The position numbers were made by a program, and so were the translations under genes. The notes under the pieces are model-generated. The model saw nothing but the letters and a program-made list of their open reading frames with translations, was not told the DNA's origin and made no database searches. A stretch of 9,131 nucleotides of DNA from Nitrospirota bacterium (GTDB taxonomy: Bacteria; Nitrospirota; Thermodesulfovibrionia; Thermodesulfovibrionales; JdFR-85). The stretch covers positions 1-9,131 of the forward strand of contig QIJG01000067.1 in assembly GCA_003232715.1 (NCBI GenBank), written 5' to 3'. Positions 1 to 6,248 of the stretch are shown here, in pieces; positions within the stretch are counted from its first letter, which is position 1, and each line of letters begins with the position of its first letter.

Positions 1-870
1 GAGTATAAAGTTTGCCTCTGAAGGATAAGGGGTTATACCTTCCATACCCACCAGCTCATCAAACAACCGCTCCCTCTCACTGCATATTATCGTTAAAGTC
101 TTCTCTATCTCTCCGAAGTTTTTTATTGCCTCTACTGCAACTGCCTGAGAGAGGGTGTTGACATTAAACGGCAGTCTTACCCTGTTGACGGCCTCGATCA
201 GGTCCTCGCTGCCAAGGAGAAGCCCAACCCGGAGGGCGGCAAACCCGACCTTGCTCAGGGTCCTCATTACTGTTACATTTTCATAATCCTTAAGCAGTTT
301 AAGCATCCCCATCCTGCTTGAGAAGGGCTGGTATGCCTCGTCAATAACAACAATGCCCCTTGAGGCATTCAGGATTTTCAGTATCCGCTCAGCGGAAAAG
401 CAGTTGCCTGTAGGGTTGTTCGGGGAGCTTAGAAAGACGAGCTTTGGACGATGCTTCCTTACAGCCTTAAGCATATTTTCAAGATCGAGATCAAAGGCTC
501 TGTCAAGCGGGACGGCAATCGTCTCTTCTCCGAGGGCCTGCGCACTGATGCCATACATTGAGAACGTAGGTGTGGGAAAGAGGACGGGCCCTCCGAATGT
601 GGTGATAAGATAGGATATGAGCTCGTCGGAGCCATTGCCGGGGAGGACCTGACCGACCCTCAGCCTCCACCTTCTTGCCACAGCCCGCCTGAGCTCCCTT
701 GCTTCAGGGTCGGGATATTGGTTAGTCTGTGCAGCCTTCAGTGGTTCAAGAAAGGAAGGGAAGCCGTACGGGCTCTCATTGGCATCAAGCTTTACCCTGC
801 AGGGGGTTTCCTTTGCACTGTAAGCCTTTAATGTTTTGATGTTTTTTCGCAGAAGTCTCTGAATATTCAC
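1..870 (-). CDS. hisC: Histidinol-phosphate aminotransferase, partial (C-terminus outside window)
   Basis: PLP-dependent class I/II aminotransferase that converts imidazole-acetol phosphate and glutamate to histidinol phosphate in cytoplasmic histidine synthesis. Reading leftwards from 870 gives 290 residues with no stop; the family is usually about 350-370, so roughly the last 65 residues are missing. Visible landmarks: KLDANESPYG near residues 27-36 (the typical HisC N-terminal substrate motif), SPNNPTG at 149-155, the PLP-ring aspartate in IDEAY (D177, Y180), and TLSKVGFAALRVG with the Schiff-base lysine K207. The GTG at 870-868 is the only start in this frame after an upstream in-frame TGA. 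However, the strong GAGGAGGAG Shine-Dalgarno at 895-903 is spaced for an out-of-frame ATG at 886 instead (see findings). It diverges from smc. The fold and motifs are certain; HisC rather than another close aminotransferase is very likely, though no other his gene is visible. Confidence 0.93.
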   Translation of the reverse strand, partial: MNIQRLLRKNIKTLKAYSAKETPCRVKLDANESPYGFPSFLEPLKAAQTNQYPDPEARELRRAVARRWRLRVGQVLPGNGSDELISYLITTFGGPVLFPTPTFSMYGISAQALGEETIAVPLDRAFDLDLENMLKAVRKHRPKLVFLSSPNNPTGNCFSAERILKILNASRGIVVIDEAYQPFSSRMGMLKLLKDYENVTVMRTLSKVGFAALRVGLLLGSEDLIEAVNRVRLPFNVNTLSQAVAVEAIKNFGEIEKTLTIICSERERLFDELVGMEGITPYPSEANFIL

Positions 871-894
871 GTTTAAATAATACCATTTTCAGTT

Positions 895-903
895 CTCCTC
901 CTC
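895..903 (-). promoter_or_regulatory. Strong Shine-Dalgarno upstream of hisC
   Basis: On the minus strand the bases read GAGGAGGAG, an excellent match to the 16S rRNA 3' end. It ends 8 bases before an ATG at 886-884 but 24 bases before the GTG (870) that opens the HisC frame. The ATG frame runs only 33 codons, to a TGA at 787-785, and does not resemble HisC. The site is clear; which start it serves is not. Confidence 0.6.
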
Positions 904-949
904 AGAAGATCCGCACACTTCCCTGAATGGCTCAAAGACCCCTCCTGCA

Positions 950-971
950 GATTATCCCGTCTTTGATAATC
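950..971. repeat. Inverted repeat in the hisC-smc intergenic region
   Basis: GATTATC at 950-956 and GATAATC at 965-971 are perfect 7-base inverted arms around an 8-base spacer. A second, overlapping pairing (TCCCG 955-959 with CGGGA 973-977) could form instead. It lies between two diverging genes, where an operator or a 5'-UTR hairpin would be plausible. No T-tract follows, so it is not a standard terminator. I recognise no known regulator site; chance is possible. Confidence 0.35.
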
Positions 972-993
972 GCGGGAAGGATATACCGTCCCC

Positions 994-1023
994 TTGCCTG
1001 ATTTAAAGAATTGAAGGTATAAT
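994..1023 (+). promoter_or_regulatory. Candidate sigma-70 promoter for smc
   Basis: TTGCCT (994-999, four of six consensus bases) is followed after 18 bases by a perfect TATAAT (1018-1023). Transcription from this -10 would begin near 1029-1031, within about three bases of the smc ATG at 1032, giving a leaderless or nearly leaderless message. Consistent with that, no good Shine-Dalgarno sits at the right distance; the nearest purine run, GAAGG (1013-1017), ends 14 bases before the ATG. Prediction from sequence only. Confidence 0.4.
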
Positions 1024-1031
1024 CACTGTAA

Positions 1032-2063
1032 ATGAGAGTTGAAAAGATTGAACTGACAGGCTTTAAGTCCTTTGCAGAAAAGACCATCTTTACCCTCCAT
1101 CCGGGAATGACCTGTATTGTCGGTCCAAACGGTTGCGGTAAAAGCAATATAGTCGATGCCTTCCGCTGGGTGCTGGGAGAGCAATCCGCAAAGTCCCTGC
1201 GGGGGGAGAAGATGGAAGAGGTGATATTCAACGGCTCCCAGACAAAAAAGCCCCGGGGTATGGCAGAGATAACCCTCTTTGTGTCAGGTCTGTATCCGGA
1301 CGGACAGGGTAACGGCAACGGCAGTGAGAGGCTGGTAACGGTCACAAGGCGTCTTTACCGCTCAGGTGAGAGCGAATACCTTATAAACAAACATGTGTGC
1401 CGTCTGAAGGATATCAGGGAGATGTTCCTTGATACCGGCCTTGAGATGAAGAGCTATTCCGTGCTGGAGCAGGGCAGGATAGGTGAGATCATTAATGCCA
1501 GGCCTGTTGACAGGAGGTTCCTGATAGAAGAGGTTGCCGGGGTGATGAAGTATAAGGTGAGGAAGGCCGAGGCCCGGAGCAAGCTGGAATCTTCAAGGCA
1601 GAATCTTCAGAGGGTAATCGACATTATCTCAGAGGTAAAACGTCATCTCAATTCTCTTGACCGTCAGGCAAAAAAGGCCGAAAAATACAAGAGGCTGATT
1701 GATGCCCTGAGGGAGGTAGAACTCAGGACATCAAAGAGGGATTACTCGCGGATGGATCAGTCCCTTCAGGAGGTGTCCGGGGCACTGGATATGCTGAAGA
1801 CGGAGGAGGTCCGCAAGAGGGCTGTTATGGCACAACTTGAGTCATCCCTGCAGCAAAAGAGGATACTTATGGTCGAGAAGGAAAAAGAGGTGGATGCAAT
1901 AAACACGGACCTTCAGACCATAGAGAAGACCATCTTGGCAACTATGTCATCACCCTTCAGGGGCGGATTGAAGAGACAAGAAACCTGCTGGAGGAGAAAA
2001 GGCTGCGAGCCGGGGAGATTTCAGGAAAGGATGCACATATCCAGGCCAGGCTCGACTCCCTGA
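1032..2063 (+). CDS. smc: Chromosome segregation protein SMC, N-terminal piece (frameshifted)
   Basis: N-terminal ATPase half and first coiled-coil part of the condensin subunit SMC, which dimerises through a hinge and loops chromosomal DNA together with ScpA and ScpB (neither is in this window). It opens with the classic bacterial SMC start MRVEKIELTGFKSFA. Walker A is GPNGCGKSN at residues 31-39, VLGEQSAKSLRG follows at 47-58, and the Q-loop LEQGRIGEI is at 145-153 (Q147). A long coiled coil starts at about residue 165. From about 1935 the translated frame loses heptad character and becomes rich in Cys, Trp, Gly and Pro, ending at a TGA at 2061-2063. The genuine SMC sequence continues in another frame, so the last 40 or so residues are probably artefactual. 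ATG 1032 is the only sensible start by alignment with family N-termini. Confidence 0.9.
   Translation: MRVEKIELTGFKSFAEKTIFTLHPGMTCIVGPNGCGKSNIVDAFRWVLGEQSAKSLRGEKMEEVIFNGSQTKKPRGMAEITLFVSGLYPDGQGNGNGSERLVTVTRRLYRSGESEYLINKHVCRLKDIREMFLDTGLEMKSYSVLEQGRIGEIINARPVDRRFLIEEVAGVMKYKVRKAEARSKLESSRQNLQRVIDIISEVKRHLNSLDRQAKKAEKYKRLIDALREVELRTSKRDYSRMDQSLQEVSGALDMLKTEEVRKRAVMAQLESSLQQKRILMVEKEKEVDAINTDLQTIEKTILATMSSPFRGGLKRQETCWRRKGCEPGRFQERMHISRPGSTP
1915..1945 (+). other. Frameshift junction inside smc
   Basis: Coding switches here from the frame starting at 1032 to the frame one base earlier, which equals loss of one base (or gain of two). Upstream, the first frame reads VDAINTDLQTIE; downstream, the second reads GNYVITLQGRIEETRNLLEE without a break into the C-terminal half. 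Adding one base in GAGAAGAC (about 1923-1930), for example GAGAAAGAC, would join them as TIEKDHLGNYVITLQ. No X-XXY-YYZ slippery heptamer is present, which argues against programmed frameshifting. With the base restored the gene encodes about 1153 residues, normal for bacterial SMC. Confidence 0.85.
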
Positions 2064-2182
2064 AGGAGACGTTATCTCAACGTAAGGAAGAACTCTCAGA
2101 GGCGGAAGAGGGGATCTTTGCGCTCGAAGAGGATATTGACAACAAGAGGAGAGACCTGTTCAGGTTTACCGATTCCCTTGGC

Positions 2183-4492
2183 TTGTTAAGGAATGAACTG
2201 AACAGGCTTGAGACTACACACGAGGCACAGTCAAGAAGGGCCTCAACCTCTGAAAGAGAGGCCGAGGAGACCGAGAGGCGGGTATCGGAGTTAAAAGCGG
2301 AGATAGAGCGTGTAGAGGGGGATATAGGGCAAAGGAATGCAGCGCTTGGTCAATGGAGGGACAAGAGAGATATATACCTTAAAGAGATTGCCGGGCTAAA
2401 AGAGGGAGTAGAGGGACTGAGGCAGAAGAGGTCGGAACTCAGGGAGGAAGTGGCTTCCCTGCGATCGCGAATTCAATCCCTTCAGGAGATGGTTACAGGA
2501 AATCTCGACAGGGAGATGATTCAGAAGGCCGGTATCAGCCTTTTGGCGTCCCTGTCAGAGGTGGTAGAGGTAGAGCCAAGATATGAGAAGGCTGTGGAGG
2601 CTGCACTGTCAGAGAAGATAAAGGGGTTTATAGTATCAACAACAGAGGATATAAGAAAATCCGTGGAATTGGTCAATCGTGGCAACCTGCCGAGAACCGC
2701 CTTCCTCTCATGGCAGATGAGTAACGAAAAACAACAAGCAATAAAGAGTACACGGCGGATGAAAAACGGAGAGGCTGCTCCGGTTCTCGATTCGGTTGTC
2801 CGCTCTGAGGACAAATACACCCCTCTTGTCAAATCCCTGCTTGATGACTATTTGCTGACAGAGGACATGGATAGCGCCATTGCATTGCTGAAAGCTGAAG
2901 AGGAGATGCCCCTGCACGTGAGGGTGGTCACACTAAACGGGGAGGTGCTTGAGCCCGGAGGGGCAGTGCTCTGCGGAAGTGGATCGGGCATATTGAGACT
3001 CAGGAGAGATCTCCGGGAGCTTGAGGCATCCGTCCAGAAGCACAGTGATGTAATTGCCGAGGTTGAGGTATCAATTTCCGAAACTGATCAGAGAATTGAG
3101 GAGTTAAAATCCCTCCTCAGAGAGGTAGACTCAGAGATTGTATCCCATGAAAAGGAGCTCTCCCTGCTTCAGGCTTCTGAGAGGAGATTCGCTGAGGACA
3201 GAGAGAGACTGGAGAAGAAACTCGGGTTTATACGCCTGGACATACAGGAGCTGCATAAGGAACTCAATGGTCTTGAGGAGGATATTTCAAGAAAGAAAGA
3301 GGATGTCAATTCCGAGGAAGAGCACAAGAGGACTATTGAATCAGGGCTTGGCCTCCTGCAGGAGGAACTGTCCGTGAGGCGTTCCGGGATTGATGCAAAG
3401 CTGAAGGTTGAGATCAACGGATATACCGAAAGGCTCAGCTCTATAACAAGGGAGAGGGAAGCCCTTCAGAGTGAAGTAAGCGGTCTTCTGAAGAAAGAGA
3501 CATCCCTTCAGGAAGAGATACAGAATAACGGCAGGATCGTACAGCAGAAGAGGGATAGCTCCGCAGGGCTTGAAGAGAGACTGAAAGAGGCCGTCTCAGG
3601 TGCCGGCACCCTCAGGCAGAGGATATCTGAAAAGAGAGACGCTATAAGGGATGAGCGCGAGAGCGTTGTTGCTGACGATGAAGCCCTGAAGAGAGAGAGG
3701 CAGGAGGTCGAGAGACTGAGCAATGAGGTGCATGAAAAGGAGGTTTTAAAGGCAGAGCTGCTTCTGAAAATCTCAAATCTTGTTGACGGTATAAGTGAGA
3801 AATACCAGGTAGACCTTGCCGGCACTGATATATCCACTTCTGAAGCTGAAGAGGAAGACCATCAGAAGGTCCTGGAGCTGAGGGAGAAGATACAGACAAT
3901 GGGGCATGTCAACCTTGGTTCCCTGGATGAATACAGGGAATTGAAAGAAAGGCATGAGTTTCTTACCGGTCAGCATGAGGATATAGTCCAGTCCATTGCA
4001 GAGCTTCAGGAGGCCATTACACGCATAAACAGGACCACGAGAAAACGTCTGAAGGAGGCCTTTGACTTGCTGAACCGGAAATTCGGTGAGGTTTTTAAAC
4101 TCCTCTTTGGCGGGGGCAGTGCAGAGCTCAGACTTACCGATGAGGCCGATATCCTCGAGTCAGGCCTTAACATAATAGTCCAGCCACCGGGTAAAAAACT
4201 CCAGAATCTCAACCTCCTTTCAGGCGGAGAGAAGGCACTATCGGCACTGTCGCTCCTCTTTGCCGGGTTTCTTTTAAAACCCACCCCACTCTGTATCCTT
4301 GACGAGGCGGATGCTCCCCTTGATGAGACTAATACGGAGAGATTCAAGGCCATGATAAAAGACCTCTCGGTAAATATACAGTTTATAGTAATAACCCACA
4401 ACAGGGTAACAATGGAAGCTGCTGATTACCTGTACGGGATCACCATGGAGGAGCCCGGTATCTCAAAAGTCCTGTCAATGGAATTTGTCTGA
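2183..4492 (+). CDS. smc: Chromosome segregation protein SMC, C-terminal piece (frameshifted)
   Basis: Remainder of SMC. The frame is open and SMC-like from about 1922; the TTG at 2183 is merely the first possible start codon, inside the coiled coil, so independent translation is doubtful. Order in full-length numbering: end of the first coiled coil, hinge domain at about 492-645 (including VVTLNGEVLEPGGAVLCG), then the returning coiled coil to about 1000. The C-terminal ATPase head follows, with the ABC signature LSGGEK (S1064), Walker B CILDEADAPLDE (D1091, E1092) and the His-switch VITHNRVTMEAADYLYG. All catalytic elements are intact, so nothing apart from the single frame break suggests decay. 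This favours a sequencing or assembly error or a very recent mutation. A PilZ gene follows 71 bases later on the same strand. Confidence 0.9.
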   Translation: MLRNELNRLETTHEAQSRRASTSEREAEETERRVSELKAEIERVEGDIGQRNAALGQWRDKRDIYLKEIAGLKEGVEGLRQKRSELREEVASLRSRIQSLQEMVTGNLDREMIQKAGISLLASLSEVVEVEPRYEKAVEAALSEKIKGFIVSTTEDIRKSVELVNRGNLPRTAFLSWQMSNEKQQAIKSTRRMKNGEAAPVLDSVVRSEDKYTPLVKSLLDDYLLTEDMDSAIALLKAEEEMPLHVRVVTLNGEVLEPGGAVLCGSGSGILRLRRDLRELEASVQKHSDVIAEVEVSISETDQRIEELKSLLREVDSEIVSHEKELSLLQASERRFAEDRERLEKKLGFIRLDIQELHKELNGLEEDISRKKEDVNSEEEHKRTIESGLGLLQEELSVRRSGIDAKLKVEINGYTERLSSITREREALQSEVSGLLKKETSLQEEIQNNGRIVQQKRDSSAGLEERLKEAVSGAGTLRQRISEKRDAIRDERESVVADDEALKRERQEVERLSNEVHEKEVLKAELLLKISNLVDGISEKYQVDLAGTDISTSEAEEEDHQKVLELREKIQTMGHVNLGSLDEYRELKERHEFLTGQHEDIVQSIAELQEAITRINRTTRKRLKEAFDLLNRKFGEVFKLLFGGGSAELRLTDEADILESGLNIIVQPPGKKLQNLNLLSGGEKALSALSLLFAGFLLKPTPLCILDEADAPLDETNTERFKAMIKDLSVNIQFIVITHNRVTMEAADYLYGITMEEPGISKVLSMEFV

Positions 4493-4496
4493 AGAG

Positions 4497-4514
4497 ACCC
4501 GTGATTATGCGGGT
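4497..4514 (+). terminator. Weak hairpin after smc
   Basis: ACCCG (4497-4501) and CGGGT (4510-4514) pair around an 8-base loop, starting four bases after the smc stop. Only TTTCCC-type sequence follows, not a real T-tract, so it would be a poor intrinsic terminator. It may attenuate or merely mark the 3' end; read-through into the PilZ gene remains possible. Confidence 0.3.
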
Positions 4515-4563
4515 TTCCCTGATATACAGCGAGTTGGTTTGACAGGCTAAACAGGATTTTTAT

Positions 4564-4878
4564 ATGGAAAGAAGACAGTTCAAAAGGTTTAGTGTCCAGG
4601 GCAATGTGGAGGGCAATATTATCCTTAAGGCTGATATTGAGATAATAGATATCAGCCTTAACGGAATGCTTTTCCTGATAACAAAAAGGTTAAATACCAA
4701 CAGCAGGTGCCGTGTTAATCTGAACATCGGTGATGCCAAGGTAGGCCTTGACGGCAGTGTAATAAGGTCAAACCTGAGAGAGAGCAGACAGATACAGAGC
4801 GATTTCCAGCCTGTATATGAAGTCGCAGTAAATTTTGTCAGGCTGTCGGACAAAAAAAATCAGACCTTCAGAAAATAA
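4564..4878 (+). CDS. Single-domain PilZ protein (predicted cyclic-di-GMP binder)
   Basis: 104-residue cytoplasmic protein that is almost entirely one PilZ domain, the beta-barrel receptor that binds cyclic-di-GMP and acts on motility, surface structures or other effectors. Both halves of the ligand-binding signature are present: RxxxR as R4-QFK-R8 at the very N-terminus, and DxSxxG as D29-IS-LN-G34. The rest alternates short beta-strand-like segments, ending with YEVAVNFVRL at about 89-98. The start ATG 4564 has AGGA at 4553-4556, seven bases upstream, a good site. It lies 71 bases after smc and 16 bases before glcD on the same strand, so transcription with glcD is likely. There is no enzymatic or output domain, so its partner cannot be named from sequence. 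Family confidence is high, target unknown. Confidence 0.85.
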   Translation: MERRQFKRFSVQGNVEGNIILKADIEIIDISLNGMLFLITKRLNTNSRCRVNLNIGDAKVGLDGSVIRSNLRESRQIQSDFQPVYEVAVNFVRLSDKKNQTFRK

Positions 4879-4894
4879 TCGACTACCTTAAGGA

Positions 4895-6247
4895 ATGCAG
4901 CGACTCTACGGACTATTAAAGAAAGATAAGGTGAGTACCTCACCGGAGGACCTTATCTGTTATGGTTTTGATGCCTCCAGGATTCAGGTGATGCCGATGG
5001 CTATTGTATGGCCTGAAGAGACGGAGGATGTTGTAAAGGTCTCTGAATTCGCCTACGAAAACGAGATTCCCCTTGTTCCCCGGGGAGCCGGAACCGGTAC
5101 TACGGGCGGAGCGGTGCCCTTCAGGGACGGGATTGTCCTCAGTCTTGAAAGGATGGACAGGATCCTTGAGGTGGACACTGATAATCTGACGGTACTTGTG
5201 GAACCCGGGGTAATAAACGGGCGACTCCAGAAGGAGCTCGGCACCAGGGGATATTTTTATCCCCCCGACCCTGCAAGTATGAATTTCTGTACTATCGGTG
5301 GTAATGTGGCGGAAAATGCAGGCGGACCAAGGGCAATAAAGTATGGTGTTACCGGAGACTATGTTATGGCCCTTGAGGCGGTATTGCCTGACGGAAGGCT
5401 CATTCAGGCAGGCGTAAGGACACCGAAAGGCGTTGTTGGTTACGACCTGAAGAACCTCCTTGTCGGGTCGGAAGGAACCCTCTCCACCATAACAGAGATA
5501 CGTCTGAAGATACTCCCGGAACCGCAGAGCATTGTAACACTCCTTGTATCTTTTGACGATCTGAGGGCCTCAGGAGAGGTGGTCTCAGGGATCATATCTT
5601 CAAAGGTGATTCCCAGAACCCTTGAGTTTATGGATAGAGAGGCCATACAGGCTGCTGAATCCTACAATCCCTGTGGCCTCAAGGATGCAGAGGCGTTGCT
5701 GATTATAGAGCTTGACGGTGATCTCAGAACCGTACAGAGGGAGTCTCGGAAGGTTGTAGAGATCTGTACGGCCCATGGAGCCGAGGTAACAGTTGCTGAG
5801 GATAACGCATCAAGAAATAACCTCTGGGAATGCAGGAGGGCGGTCTCTCCGGCACTTCACCGTATAGCACCGACCAAGATAAGCGAAGATATAGTTGTGC
5901 CACGGACTGAGATACCGGATATGCTCATTTTTTTGAGAAAACTGTCAGAAGAGAACGGTATAAAGATAGTGAGCTTCGGTCATGCCGGTGACGGGAATAT
6001 CCACGTAAATATAATGGTTGATGAAGAGAACGGGGAGGAATACAGGAAGGGCCTCTCCCTGGTCAAAAAGATATTTTCCGAGACCCTGAGGCTCGGTGGT
6101 ACCATATCAGGTGAACATGGAGTTGGTCTTACAAAGGCGGAGTATATTGAGATGGAGATAAGGCACTCGGAGATGGACCTTATGCGGGGGATAAAAAAAC
6201 TCTTTGACCATAAAAACATCCTGAATCCGGGCAAGATCTTTCCGTGA
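4895..6247 (+). CDS. glcD: FAD-binding 2-hydroxyacid oxidase/dehydrogenase, GlcD family
   Basis: 450-residue flavoprotein of the glycolate oxidase subunit GlcD / D-lactate dehydrogenase family (VAO/PCMH fold), which oxidises a 2-hydroxyacid to the 2-oxoacid and passes electrons to a partner or the respiratory chain. The FAD-binding PCMH domain spans about residues 30-210, with PRGAGTGTTGG at 62-72, YPPDPAS..CTIGGNVAENAGGPRA, and GYDLKNLLVGSEGTL. The C-terminal cap carries GHAGDGNIHVN (362-372, histidines for metal/substrate), GEHGVGLTKAEY (406-417) and the family ending DHKNILNPGKIF. ATG 4895 is the first start after an in-frame TAA at 4889, but its AAGGA (4890-4894) directly abuts it with zero spacing. 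GTG 4931 is an alternative and would trim 12 poorly conserved residues. No GlcE or GlcF iron-sulfur partner is adjacent. Exact substrate (glycolate, D-lactate or another hydroxyacid) is not decidable here, so the symbol denotes the family. Confidence 0.88.
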   Translation: MQRLYGLLKKDKVSTSPEDLICYGFDASRIQVMPMAIVWPEETEDVVKVSEFAYENEIPLVPRGAGTGTTGGAVPFRDGIVLSLERMDRILEVDTDNLTVLVEPGVINGRLQKELGTRGYFYPPDPASMNFCTIGGNVAENAGGPRAIKYGVTGDYVMALEAVLPDGRLIQAGVRTPKGVVGYDLKNLLVGSEGTLSTITEIRLKILPEPQSIVTLLVSFDDLRASGEVVSGIISSKVIPRTLEFMDREAIQAAESYNPCGLKDAEALLIIELDGDLRTVQRESRKVVEICTAHGAEVTVAEDNASRNNLWECRRAVSPALHRIAPTKISEDIVVPRTEIPDMLIFLRKLSEENGIKIVSFGHAGDGNIHVNIMVDEENGEEYRKGLSLVKKIFSETLRLGGTISGEHGVGLTKAEYIEMEIRHSEMDLMRGIKKLFDHKNILNPGKIFP

Positions 6248-6248
6248 T

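Noticed and set aside
353..613. Plus-strand open frame of 86 codons
   Set aside because: It lies wholly opposite the clearly real hisC frame, and its Ser/Arg-rich translation resembles no family I know; an antisense shadow.
932..1345. Minus-strand open frame of 137 codons over the smc start
   Set aside because: It overlaps the conserved Walker A region of smc on the opposite strand and has no recognisable domain.
1900..1945. Programmed -1 ribosomal frameshifting in smc
   Set aside because: No slippery heptamer or nearby Shine-Dalgarno-like stimulator with a downstream hairpin was seen, and no recoded bacterial smc is known to me.
3138..3899. Several plus- and minus-strand open frames inside the smc coiled coil
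   Set aside because: They arise from the biased Glu/Lys/Leu/Arg codons of the coiled coil and have no independent support.
4539..4566. TTGACA at 4539-4544 as a promoter for the PilZ gene
   Set aside because: The only -10-like hexamer at proper spacing overlaps the start codon (TATATG, 4561-4566), so transcription would begin inside the gene, which has a good Shine-Dalgarno that would be lost.
4560..4853. Minus-strand open frame opposite the PilZ gene
   Set aside because: The plus strand carries both PilZ motifs and a proper ribosome-binding site; the antisense translation has no family features.
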